16,669 nucleotides of DNA from the NCBI GenBank assembly GCA_017456685.1, contig JAFTIV010000197.1, positions 1 to 16,669 of the forward strand. The letters run 5' to 3'. A program made the position numbers and the translations under genes. Below are positions 7,715 through 14,577 of this stretch, piece by piece. This stretch comes from Clostridia bacterium (GTDB lineage: Bacteria; Bacillota; Clostridia; Oscillospirales; CAG-272). The notes beneath the pieces are model-generated. The model was not told the origin of the DNA and did not search any database. It saw only the letters and a program-made list of their open reading frames with translations. How positions within the stretch are numbered: the stretch's first letter is position 1; each line of letters begins with the position of its first letter.

Positions 7715-8336
7715 ATTCAAGCTCTATTATAATGAGTGTTTTTGCGTTAATGAATTTATCGCGCAGGGTAGAGTCGCCTCTAATGAAGAACCGACTTAGC
7801 TCCTCTTCTGACAAATCCTTTCTTCTATAAGCAGAGAGAACCTTATATTTTTCGCTCACCTCGCCACATTTTATCGACACATAGTCGCCCTTGTCTATAT
7901 ATCTTAAGGCTTCATCATCGTCGATTCTTATCTCCTTCTTGGTTCGGGCGCGCTTAAGCTCGCGTGCGCTAATCTCAAGCTCGAAATTCTCGCTTATATC
8001 CTCAGGGGTAAAATTTTCAATATAAAAATGCTTTTTATCTGGTGGCGTATGTCCGCCATCAAGCTCATCGTAAAAGCCAAAGGCGAATTCTAAATATGAG
8101 CCACCATTGTGTGCCTCCGCCATTAGGTCACCAAATTCTCTATCGCTGTAAATTCTCATTTTTCCGTCGTTTAGAACGGGCACGCAATTGGCACAGCCCT
8201 GATGGTCCATACCCGTAAAAAGATACCCATTTGCCCTTATATCATCTATTATGGCATTTGTTGCGCCCTCGCTTGGCTCCTCGTACTCTACATACTCATC
8301 CGTGGGGTCAGTCCAGCCTACTACTCTATATTTCAT
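7713..8336 (-). CDS. Conserved-looking cytoplasmic protein of unknown function
   Basis: This 207-residue, strongly acidic protein has no signal peptide or membrane segment. The N-terminal half contains GCANCVPVLNDGKMRIYSDR (47-66), with one CxxC pair (Cys48, Cys51), followed by FGDLMAEAHN and an aromatic strand YLEFAFGFYDE. From memory, similar unnamed proteins with a 'CvPVLNDG...S.R.fG.lMAeA' core occur in Clostridia, but I cannot attach a function. The C-terminal half (about 120-207) is charged, with RARTKKEIRIDDDEALRYIDKGDYVSIKCG, perhaps a small beta domain. ATG 8336 is preceded by a near-perfect AAAGAGGTGA ribosome binding site and a consensus promoter, so it should be well expressed as a single-gene unit. 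It diverges from the HTH/LRR membrane protein gene across a 248-base intergenic region. Confidence 0.85.
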   Translation of the reverse strand: MKYRVVGWTDPTDEYVEYEEPSEGATNAIIDDIRANGYLFTGMDHQGCANCVPVLNDGKMRIYSDREFGDLMAEAHNGGSYLEFAFGFYDELDGGHTPPDKKHFYIENFTPEDISENFELEISARELKRARTKKEIRIDDDEALRYIDKGDYVSIKCGEVSEKYKVLSAYRRKDLSEEELSRFFIRGDSTLRDKFINAKTLIIIELE

Positions 8337-8354
8337 ATTATCACCTCTTTAAAT

Positions 8355-8383
8355 ATTCTATCACACAATGAATTTTATGTCAA
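8355..8383 (-). promoter_or_regulatory. Sigma-A promoter of the 207-aa unknown protein
   Basis: On the minus strand TTGACA (8378-8383) and TAGAAT (8355-8360) are separated by exactly 17 bp. The start codon lies about 20 bases downstream of the -10 box, leaving a very short leader that contains only the ribosome binding site (8342-8351). Confidence 0.85.
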
Positions 8384-8462
8384 CAAAATATTCGCTCCTT
8401 TGCACACTCTATCGCCTCTTTCCTTTTATATGTACTCTTATTTCAATTAAAAATCGGCAAAA

Positions 8463-8503
8463 GCAACCTGCGGTTTACAATTGTAAATTAAAGTTAGTTT
8501 ACA
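8463..8503 (+). promoter_or_regulatory. BlaI/CopY-type operator pair upstream of the HTH/LRR gene
   Basis: TTTACA-AT-TGTAAA (8474-8487) is a perfect 14-bp palindrome. Ten bases later another TTTACA (8498-8503) starts a degenerate second site that runs into the promoter. GCAACC at 8463-8468 precedes it. The same arrangement, with identical spacing, occurs at 16257-16297 on the other strand. The core matches the TACA-NN-TGTA operator known for BlaI, MecI and CopY repressors; which regulator binds is not known. Confidence 0.6.
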
Positions 8504-8506
8504 ATT

Positions 8507-8535
8507 TTGACAAAGTATGCTACAATAAATATAAT
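8507..8535 (+). promoter_or_regulatory. Perfect-consensus sigma-A promoter of the HTH/LRR gene
   Basis: TTGACA (8507-8512), a 17-bp spacer and TATAAT (8530-8535) match the consensus at all twelve positions. An alternative, TTTACA (8498-8503) with TACAAT (8521-8526) and again 17 bp, is the one aligned with the sister promoter at 16234-16262. A consensus promoter next to operators usually implies strong repression in the resting state. Confidence 0.8.
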
Positions 8536-8549
8536 GGCATTTTACATCG

Positions 8550-8569
8550 TGTCAAAGACTATTTTGACA
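8550..8569 (+). promoter_or_regulatory. Inverted repeat in the leader of the HTH/LRR gene
   Basis: TGTCAAA (8550-8556) and TTTGACA (8563-8569) form 7-base arms around six bases, just before the AAGGAGA ribosome binding site (8571-8577). The arm sequence TTTTGACA also occurs in the promoter (8505-8512). It is a plausible autoregulatory site for the encoded XRE domain, or a leader hairpin. Confidence 0.35.
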
Positions 8570-8584
8570 TAAGGAGAATTATCA

Positions 8585-10213
8585 ATGAGGCTTTGTGATA
8601 AAATCATTTATCTAAGAAAGAAAAGGGGCTGGAGTCAGGAGCAATTATCAATCAAGCTCGGTATCTCACGTCAAGCTGTTTATAAATGGGAGGCAGGCAT
8701 TAGCCTACCCGAAATTGACAAGCTGACCAAGCTCTCGAAAATATTTGAAATCAGCTATAACGATCTTTTAGATGACGATATAGATATTATGGTAGCGAGC
8801 GATGGTGGTGACGAGCCTACTCGTGCCGTGTTGCCCGACGAGCCAAGCGAGAGCTCTGGTGAGCAAAATGAGCCAAGGGAGTGTCCAGATGAGCCCGAGG
8901 CAAGTGACAATGATGATAAGACGAGTGCACCTGTATCAAGTAATGTAAAGGAAGAAGCAAATCAGCGCCTTAGCTCACACGACAAAAAGCTTACGCTTAT
9001 TATTGTGGCAATCATTTTAGCCTCGCTATTGGTTGTTGGCGCTATTATTGGTACGCTTATTTATTTTTCACAGCGCGGGCACATTGATGATGACAAGAGC
9101 GAGGAGTCCTCAAGCACGCAAGCTTCTAATGGTGATACTGGTAGCATTATTCTACATAAAAATGATGGCTCAGGAGAAACGATAAGCTTTCCTTATACAG
9201 AAAATACGGGGACCTCATTAGAGGCTTGCTTTGAGTCGAGCAATGGCTCTATAATTATTGGCTGGAGTGATACGCCAAATGGAGAAATACTCTACCCTGT
9301 GCACGAAAGCATTATAGTAAGCGCAAAGAAAACGCCTAATCTCTATGCGATTTGGGAAAAGGATATATTTGTTGTAGATAAGACAAGTGACTCCTGTGTT
9401 ATTGTTTCGTTCACGGGTGGTGGCAAGAATATAACAATTCCCAAAAAAATTGACGGCTTACCCGTAGTGGCGATTGCAGACGATGCGTTTAGAGGAAACA
9501 CGAGCATTGAAAGCGTTGCTATTCCTGAGGGGGTTAAGACTATCGGCTCTAAAATGTTTTATGGCTGTACCTCGCTCTACAGAATTTATATTCCCTCAAC
9601 TGTAAATCAAATTTCAACAGATGCTTTTTTAAATTGCCCTGCCCTTACATCGTTTCATCTGGACTCAGCAAATAGCGAATTTTCGTTAGTTGCGGGCTCT
9701 ATGCTTTACAACAAGGAAGGAACAAGGCTTATAAAATACCCTGTTGGCTGTAACGACACAGAGCTTAGAATTCCCGATGGAACGCATTACATTGAGGACT
9801 ATGCTTTTTACGGCTGTAGTAATCTAAAAAAGGTTTACTTCCCCGAGGGGGTTGGCGGAATTGGGAAATCCGCCTTTGAGGGCTGTTATAGCCTACAGGT
9901 TGCCGACCTTGGAAACAGAGTTGACTATATCGGTGCGCGTGCATTTTTCAATTGTCACTCGCTTGAGAAAATGACGCTTGAGCACAACACGATTTATTCT
10001 ATAGGTAATTATGCCTTTGCTCATTGCTATGCTCTTGACGAGCTTTTAATCTATGGAAACATAGGAGAAATTGGCTTTAGAGCCTTTTACTATTGTACAC
10101 AGCTAACAAGTATAATTTCTCACGGCACAATAGATAAGCAAGACAAAAATGCCTTTGAGGGCTGTACGGAATTTACAGGGGTAGAATTTCTGCCCGCCCC
10201 TACTGATAGCTAA
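8585..10213 (+). CDS. Membrane-spanning XRE-HTH protein with outside InlB-like repeat and LRR_5 repeats
   Basis: A 542-residue single-pass membrane protein with a DNA-binding head inside and a repeat domain outside. Residues 5-60 are a typical Cro/C1 (XRE) helix-turn-helix (LRKKRGWSQEQLSIKLGISR, QAVYKWEAGISLPEIDKL). A long acidic, Glu/Pro/Ser-rich linker (65-133) follows, then one transmembrane helix (136-160) after positive residues DKK. Outside, about 186-258 matches the Listeria-Bacteroides InlB beta-grasp repeat (GWSDTPNGE...LYAIWEKD). About 262-535 consists of BspA-type LRR_5 repeats with the pattern 'IP..V..I...AF.GC..L..I', roughly ten units. ATG 8585 follows AAGGAGA by seven bases. 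There is no sortase or lipid anchor; the helix is the anchor. The architecture suggests a one-component sensor whose external repeats bind a ligand or partner and affect the DNA-binding head. It is a monocistronic unit with operators upstream and a terminator downstream. No two-component partner is nearby. Confidence 0.88.
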   Translation: MRLCDKIIYLRKKRGWSQEQLSIKLGISRQAVYKWEAGISLPEIDKLTKLSKIFEISYNDLLDDDIDIMVASDGGDEPTRAVLPDEPSESSGEQNEPRECPDEPEASDNDDKTSAPVSSNVKEEANQRLSSHDKKLTLIIVAIILASLLVVGAIIGTLIYFSQRGHIDDDKSEESSSTQASNGDTGSIILHKNDGSGETISFPYTENTGTSLEACFESSNGSIIIGWSDTPNGEILYPVHESIIVSAKKTPNLYAIWEKDIFVVDKTSDSCVIVSFTGGGKNITIPKKIDGLPVVAIADDAFRGNTSIESVAIPEGVKTIGSKMFYGCTSLYRIYIPSTVNQISTDAFLNCPALTSFHLDSANSEFSLVAGSMLYNKEGTRLIKYPVGCNDTELRIPDGTHYIEDYAFYGCSNLKKVYFPEGVGGIGKSAFEGCYSLQVADLGNRVDYIGARAFFNCHSLEKMTLEHNTIYSIGNYAFAHCYALDELLIYGNIGEIGFRAFYYCTQLTSIISHGTIDKQDKNAFEGCTEFTGVEFLPAPTDS

Positions 10214-10214
10214 A

Positions 10215-10248
10215 AAAGCGCACCGAGCTAATGGTGCGCTTTCTCTTT
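10215..10248 (+). terminator. Intrinsic terminator after the HTH/LRR gene
   Basis: Stem GCGCACC (10218-10224) / GGTGCGC (10233-10239) with an 8-base loop, extended by A/T pairs and followed by TTTCTCTTT. It starts directly after the stop codon. Confidence 0.88.
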
Positions 10249-10272
10249 ATTTAAATTATTTTTAATATTTTA

Positions 10273-10302
10273 TTGACAAAATGTGTGCGTATGTGTTAAA
10301 AT
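10273..10302 (+). promoter_or_regulatory. Promoter of the T-box-valS unit
   Basis: TTGACA (10273-10278) and TAAAAT (10297-10302) are separated by 18 bp, with a TGT extension just before the -10 box (TTAAAA with a 17-bp spacer is the alternative register). Transcription should start near 10309, just before the T-box. Confidence 0.8.
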
Positions 10303-10309
10303 ATCTTAA

Positions 10310-10535
10310 ATGCTATGAAAAAGAGGAGTAGTATTCCCTCTTCCTTAAAGAGAGCTGTTTATTGGTGCGAGACGGTAGGTATGGAGTACGAAGGTAGCTT
10401 TGGAGCAACACGGTGAGCTTAGTAGCCGTTGTCGTATGCCTGCGTTAAGGGCTTTGAGCGTACATATCTTTGATATGTAAATTCGGGTGGTACCGCGCAT
10501 TTATGCGTCCTGATTTTTCAGGGCGCTTTTTATTT
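10310..10535 (+). ncRNA. T-box leader of valS, specifier GUA (valine)
   Basis: A tRNA-sensing leader that lets transcription continue when uncharged tRNA-Val accumulates. Stem I carries the AGTAGT internal-loop motif (10327-10332), the AGAGAGC apical motif (about 10349-10356) and GGTGCGAGAC. By analogy with glyQS, the specifier follows GAA plus one base, giving GTA (10394-10396), a valine codon, which agrees with the gene downstream. TACATATC (10461-10468) / GATATGTA (10472-10479) forms Stem III. The T-box sequence TTCGGGTGGTACCGCG lies at 10482-10497, and its TGGT (10488-10491) pairs with the tRNA acceptor end. The competing terminator has stem GCGTCCTGA (10505-10513) / TCAGGGCGC (10518-10526) followed by a T run. 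All parts appear intact. Confidence 0.95.
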
Positions 10536-10561
10536 TTGATTTTTTATTAAAGGAGTTTTTT

Positions 10562-13186
10562 ATGAAGGAGCTTGCTAAAACATATTCACCAAGTGAATTT
10601 GAGGAAAGAATTTATAAAAATTGGTGCGACAAGGGATATTTCACCCCTACCATCGACCATTCTAAGCCTCATTTTTCAATCGTTATTCCACCACCAAACA
10701 TTACCGGACAGCTTCATATGGGTCACGCGCTTGACAACACCCTTCAGGACATTCTCATAAGATACAAGAGAATGAGTGGCTTCTGCACACTTTGGCTTCC
10801 TGGTACAGACCACGCATCTATTGCTACCGAGGCTAAGATTGTTGAGGCTATGCGTAAGGAGGGCATAACAAAGGACGACATTGGTCGTGATGGCTTCCTT
10901 GAGCGCGCTTGGGCTTGGAAGGAGCAATATGGTGGAAGAATTATTTCTCAGCTTAAAAAGCTTGGCTCGTCCTGCGACTGGACAAGAGAGCGCTTTACTA
11001 TGGATGAGGGATGTTCTGCGGCGGTAAAGGAGGTATTTGTTCGCCTTTACAGCAAGGGACTTATTTACCGTGTCGAAAGAATTATTAACTGGTGTCCTCA
11101 TTGTCTTACCTCAATCTCCGATGCTGAGGTTGAATACGAGGAGCAAGCCGGTCATTTCTGGCACATTAAGTATCCATTTAAGGATGGAGATGGCTATCTT
11201 GAATTTGCTACTACTCGTCCCGAAACAATGCTTGGAGATACTGCGGTTGCGGTAAATCCTAAGGACGAAAGATACAAGGATTTGATTGGCAAAACACTTT
11301 TTATTCCTCTTGTAAATCGTGAAATTCCTGTTATTGCTGACGAATATGTTGAGATGGATTTTGGTACAGGTGTTGTTAAGATTACCCCTGCACACGACCC
11401 TAACGACTTTGAGGTTGGTCGTCGTCATAATTTGCCTATTATCAATGTAATGACTGATGATGCTAAGATTACTGAGGACTACCCTGCTTACGCGGGAATG
11501 GACCGCTTCGAGGCAAGACGCGCTATCGTTGCTGACCTTGAAAGGCGTGGTTATCTTATTAGAGTTGAGGATTATGCACACAATGTAGGCACCTGCTATC
11601 GTTGTGGTACTACTGTTGAGCCAAGAGTTTCTATGCAATGGTTTGTTAAGATGGAGCCTCTTGCTAAGCCTGCTATTGATGCCGTTCGCTCAGGAGAGAT
11701 TAGATTTGTTCCCGAGCGCTTTGACAAAAACTATTTCCACTGGATGGAGAATATTCGCGACTGGTGTATTTCTCGTCAGCTTTGGTGGGGACACAGAATT
11801 CCTGCATTCTATTGTGATGATTGTGGTGAGGTTGTAGTTACAAAGGACGCGGAGGCTACCTGCCCTAAGTGTGGCAAGGCTATGCGTCAGGACCCAGACA
11901 CGCTTGACACCTGGTTCTCAAGTGCTCTTTGGCCATTCTCTACGCTTGGCTGGCCTAACAATACCGAGGACCTTAAGTATTTCTATCCTACAAATACTCT
12001 TGTTACAGGCTATGATATTATAACCTTCTGGGTTTCAAGAATGATTTTCTCCGGACTTGAGTATATGGGCGAAAAGCCATTTGACACGGTTCTTATTCAC
12101 GGACTTGTTCGTGATGCGCTTGGCAGAAAGATGTCAAAATCACTTGGAAATGGTATCGACCCTCTTCTTATTATTGAAAAATACGGCGCTGATGCACTTC
12201 GCTTTGCGCTTGCAACAGGAAACTCTCCTGGAAATGATATGCGCTTCTCCGATGAAAAGATTGAGAGCGCGCGTAACTTTGTAAACAAGCTTTGGAACGC
12301 TTCTCGCTTTGTTATGATGAATATAGATATCGACAAGGCAGAATTGCCAGAGGCTGACAAGCTTGGTCTTGCTGACAAATGGATTCTTACAAGGCTTAAT
12401 TCTCTTATTAAGACCGTACGCACACAGCTTGATGCATATGAGCTTGGAATTGCGCTTGATGAGCTTTACAAGTTCGTTTGGGATGTATTCTGTAGCTGGT
12501 ATATTGAGCTTTCAAAGCCTGCATTTATGGCTAAGGGAACCGAGCAAAACAAGGTTTCTCAAAATGTTATCATTTATGTTCTTGAGAGCATTCTTAAGCT
12601 TCTTCATCCATTCATTCCGTTTATCACAGAGGAGATTTATCAATCACTTCCTCACTGTGAGGACTGTGAAAGCATTATGATTTCCTCATATCCTGAGGCA
12701 AATGATGCGCTTGACTTCTCTCTTGAATGTGAGCATATGGAAAGAATTATCACTGTTATTGATGCAGTAAGAGCAAGACGCAGTGAGATGAATGTTCCGC
12801 CATCAAGAAAGGCTAAGCTCTTTATTGCTACTCAAAGCAAGGAGTCCTTTGATGCATCGACCTTTGATTTCTTCAAGGCGCTTGCCTCTGCCTCCGAGGT
12901 TGAGGTTGTTGACGAGTATGCAGGCGACAATGCAGTACAAATTATCACTCACACAGCAACCGTTTATATTCCTATGGCTGATATGGTTGATACAGAAAAG
13001 GAAAGGGCTCGTCTTAATGGTGAGCTTACAAAGGTTCAAGGTGAGATTGACCGTCTTGTTAAGAAGCTTTCAAACGAGGAGTTTGTAAGTAAGGCACCCG
13101 AAAAGGTTGTTGCGCTTGAGAGAGAAAAGCTTGCTAAGTACGAAAGCACTAAGCAGGGTATTCTTGATGCGCTTAAGGCACTTTAA
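10562..13186 (+). CDS. valS: Valine--tRNA ligase
   Basis: This 874-residue class Ia synthetase charges tRNA-Val in the cytoplasm and hydrolyses mischarged Thr-tRNA-Val. The ATP-binding signatures are HMGH (52-55, within [15 protein letters not shown]) and KMSKS (523-527). The CP1 editing domain spans about 190-345, with [15 protein letters not shown] (217-231) and [17 protein letters not shown] (268-284). Cysteine pairs at 345/348, 418/421 and 434/437 look like the zinc-ribbon elements seen in ValRS. The anticodon-binding domain follows (about 605-750), and the C-terminal about 65 residues form the ValRS-specific tRNA-binding coiled coil ([19 protein letters not shown]...). Length and domains are complete. 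ATG 10562 follows AAAGGAG (10549-10555) by six bases. Expression is controlled by the T-box in front; it is the only gene of its unit. Confidence 0.98.
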   Translation: MKELAKTYSPSEFEERIYKNWCDKGYFTPTIDHSKPHFSIVIPPPNITGQLHMGHALDNTLQDILIRYKRMSGFCTLWLPGTDHASIATEAKIVEAMRKEGITKDDIGRDGFLERAWAWKEQYGGRIISQLKKLGSSCDWTRERFTMDEGCSAAVKEVFVRLYSKGLIYRVERIINWCPHCLTSISDAEVEYEEQAGHFWHIKYPFKDGDGYLEFATTRPETMLGDTAVAVNPKDERYKDLIGKTLFIPLVNREIPVIADEYVEMDFGTGVVKITPAHDPNDFEVGRRHNLPIINVMTDDAKITEDYPAYAGMDRFEARRAIVADLERRGYLIRVEDYAHNVGTCYRCGTTVEPRVSMQWFVKMEPLAKPAIDAVRSGEIRFVPERFDKNYFHWMENIRDWCISRQLWWGHRIPAFYCDDCGEVVVTKDAEATCPKCGKAMRQDPDTLDTWFSSALWPFSTLGWPNNTEDLKYFYPTNTLVTGYDIITFWVSRMIFSGLEYMGEKPFDTVLIHGLVRDALGRKMSKSLGNGIDPLLIIEKYGADALRFALATGNSPGNDMRFSDEKIESARNFVNKLWNASRFVMMNIDIDKAELPEADKLGLADKWILTRLNSLIKTVRTQLDAYELGIALDELYKFVWDVFCSWYIELSKPAFMAKGTEQNKVSQNVIIYVLESILKLLHPFIPFITEEIYQSLPHCEDCESIMISSYPEANDALDFSLECEHMERIITVIDAVRARRSEMNVPPSRKAKLFIATQSKESFDASTFDFFKALASASEVEVVDEYAGDNAVQIITHTATVYIPMADMVDTEKERARLNGELTKVQGEIDRLVKKLSNEEFVSKAPEKVVALEREKLAKYESTKQGILDALKAL

Positions 13187-13192
13187 TAAATT

Positions 13193-13224
13193 TAGCGAGC
13201 ATAAATTTATGCTCGCTATTTTTT
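13193..13224 (+). terminator. Intrinsic terminator after valS
   Basis: A 26-base perfect palindrome (13193-13218), with arms TAGCGAGCATA and TATGCTCGCTA around a short AT loop, is followed by six T residues. Confidence 0.93.
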
Positions 13225-13233
13225 ACTTTCATA

Positions 13234-13262
13234 TTGATTTTGTTATTTTTTTGTGTTAATAT
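13234..13262 (+). promoter_or_regulatory. Promoter of the MFS transporter gene
   Basis: TTGATT (13234-13239), 17-bp spacer and TAATAT (13257-13262) with a TGT extension immediately upstream. The region is very AT-rich, so other -10 choices such as TATATT at 13271 remain possible. Confidence 0.55.
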
Positions 13263-13303
13263 TCATATGTTATATTATTTAACTACACTTGGAGATGAAA
13301 TAT

Positions 13304-14542
13304 ATGATAAAGGCTCACTATTCCAAAAGAGGAATAGTTTTAATGTGCACCATTGCATATTTCGCAAGCTATTTTTCAAGAAAAACCTTTGCGGCTGTAA
13401 TGGTAGATATGCTTAGTCAGGGTGTGCTTGACAAAAGCGTTGCAGGGCTTGTTGGCACTGCTCTTTTCGTTTTCTATGGGGCAGGACAGCTAATTAGCGG
13501 ATATTTAGGAGATAGGCTTCCAGCAAAGTATCTTATGTTTTCGGGACTTATGGTATCTGCCCTTTGTAATATTCTTCTTCCGCTTGTGCCAAATCAATAT
13601 CTTATGATACCGATTTGGGCTATCAACGGCTTTGCTCAGGCTCTTTTATGGCCCCCTATTGTCCGTATTCTTGCGTGCAATTTAAGCCACGAGAAATATG
13701 TTACCGCAAACTTAATTGTCACCTGCGGAGCGCACATATCGACTATTCTTTTATACATATATGCGCCTATCTGCATCGAATTTATGTCGTGGAAAAGCGT
13801 TTTCTTTACCTCGGGCATTTTTTGTGTGGTGGTTGGTGCTATATTCCTATTGTCTATGTGTCTTCTTCTCAAGGACAGTGAGGCGAGTCCATCGTCAGCT
13901 AAGACAACTGTAACAGATGAAAAAATTCCGCTTTTTAAGACCTTTAAGGACTCAGGCGTGCTCCTTATTTTCGTTTGCATAATTGCTATGGGCTTTATGC
14001 GTGACGGAATAGAATCTTGGCTTCCTACGCTTTACAGCGAGGCATTTAATCGCGACAGCTCCGAGTCAATTTTGGTATCGGTTGCGCTTCCTATTTTCTC
14101 AATTATAAGTCTTTTTGTAGTAAGAATTATTCACAAGGGAAAAATCTTCAACAATGAGGTGCGCGGAGCTGGAATTTTGTTTGCGATATCTGTTGTGCTT
14201 TGTATTCCTCTTTTCATTCTTATCGACTTTGAAAGCATTGCGTGCAGAATTATTTGTCTGCTTCTTGCAGGACTTACCTGTGCTTGTATGCACTCGTGCA
14301 ATTTTTTGCTTATATCGTGCGTGCCAGGTAGATTTGCAAAAAGCGGTAGGTCATCTACAATAGGTGGCTTCTGCAACGCTTGCACATATATCGGTGCGGC
14401 GGTATCAATGTACGGAATTGCTCTATTATCTCAAGCCTTTGGTTGGGGCGGAGCTGTTATTTCCTGGATTGGCTTTTGCGTGCTTGGTGTGGTTTTCTCC
14501 GTGTTGGCATTTAGAAGATATACTAAATTTCTTAATCACTAA
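13304..14542 (+). CDS. MFS transporter, organophosphate:phosphate antiporter-like
   Basis: This 412-residue inner-membrane protein has about twelve hydrophobic helices. The first helix region (YFASYFSRKTFAAVMVDML, 19-37), the YGAGQLISGYLGDRLPAKY segment (58-76, with the MFS loop 2-3 motif) and GFMRDGIESWLPTLY (230-244) at the start of the second half resemble GlpT/UhpT-type members of the OPA family. Those exchange glycerol-3-phosphate or sugar phosphates for phosphate. A hydrophilic loop at about 189-213 divides the two six-helix halves. I chose ATG 13304 because GGAG (13291-13294) lies nine bases before it; the in-frame TTG 13289 and ATG 13295 overlap that site. It is a single-gene unit. 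The substrate cannot be read from the sequence, and a different MFS subfamily is possible. Confidence 0.82.
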   Translation: MIKAHYSKRGIVLMCTIAYFASYFSRKTFAAVMVDMLSQGVLDKSVAGLVGTALFVFYGAGQLISGYLGDRLPAKYLMFSGLMVSALCNILLPLVPNQYLMIPIWAINGFAQALLWPPIVRILACNLSHEKYVTANLIVTCGAHISTILLYIYAPICIEFMSWKSVFFTSGIFCVVVGAIFLLSMCLLLKDSEASPSSAKTTVTDEKIPLFKTFKDSGVLLIFVCIIAMGFMRDGIESWLPTLYSEAFNRDSSESILVSVALPIFSIISLFVVRIIHKGKIFNNEVRGAGILFAISVVLCIPLFILIDFESIACRIICLLLAGLTCACMHSCNFLLISCVPGRFAKSGRSSTIGGFCNACTYIGAAVSMYGIALLSQAFGWGGAVISWIGFCVLGVVFSVLAFRRYTKFLNH

Positions 14543-14577
14543 AAAATCGGCTTGATTACAAGCCGATTTTTGTTTTT
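14543..14577. terminator. Bidirectional terminator between the MFS and zinc-ribbon genes
   Basis: Stem AAAATCGGCTTG (14543-14554) / CAAGCCGATTTT (14559-14570) with loop ATTA, with T runs on both exits (TTTTTGTTTTTT to the right; TTTTTT on the minus strand). The two convergent stop codons lie at its edges. Confidence 0.92.

Noticed and set aside
8463..8503. The shared promoter element as a MITE or other mobile repeat
   Set aside because: There are no terminal inverted repeats or target duplications, identity is limited to promoter-relevant positions, and the copies stop at the promoter.
10461..10479. Hairpin TACATATC/GATATGTA as a separate operator
   Set aside because: It sits exactly where Stem III of the T-box is expected, immediately before the T-box sequence.
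11111..11638. 175-residue antisense reading frame inside valS
   Set aside because: It is a shadow of the editing domain of valS, with no start signals and no protein-like features.
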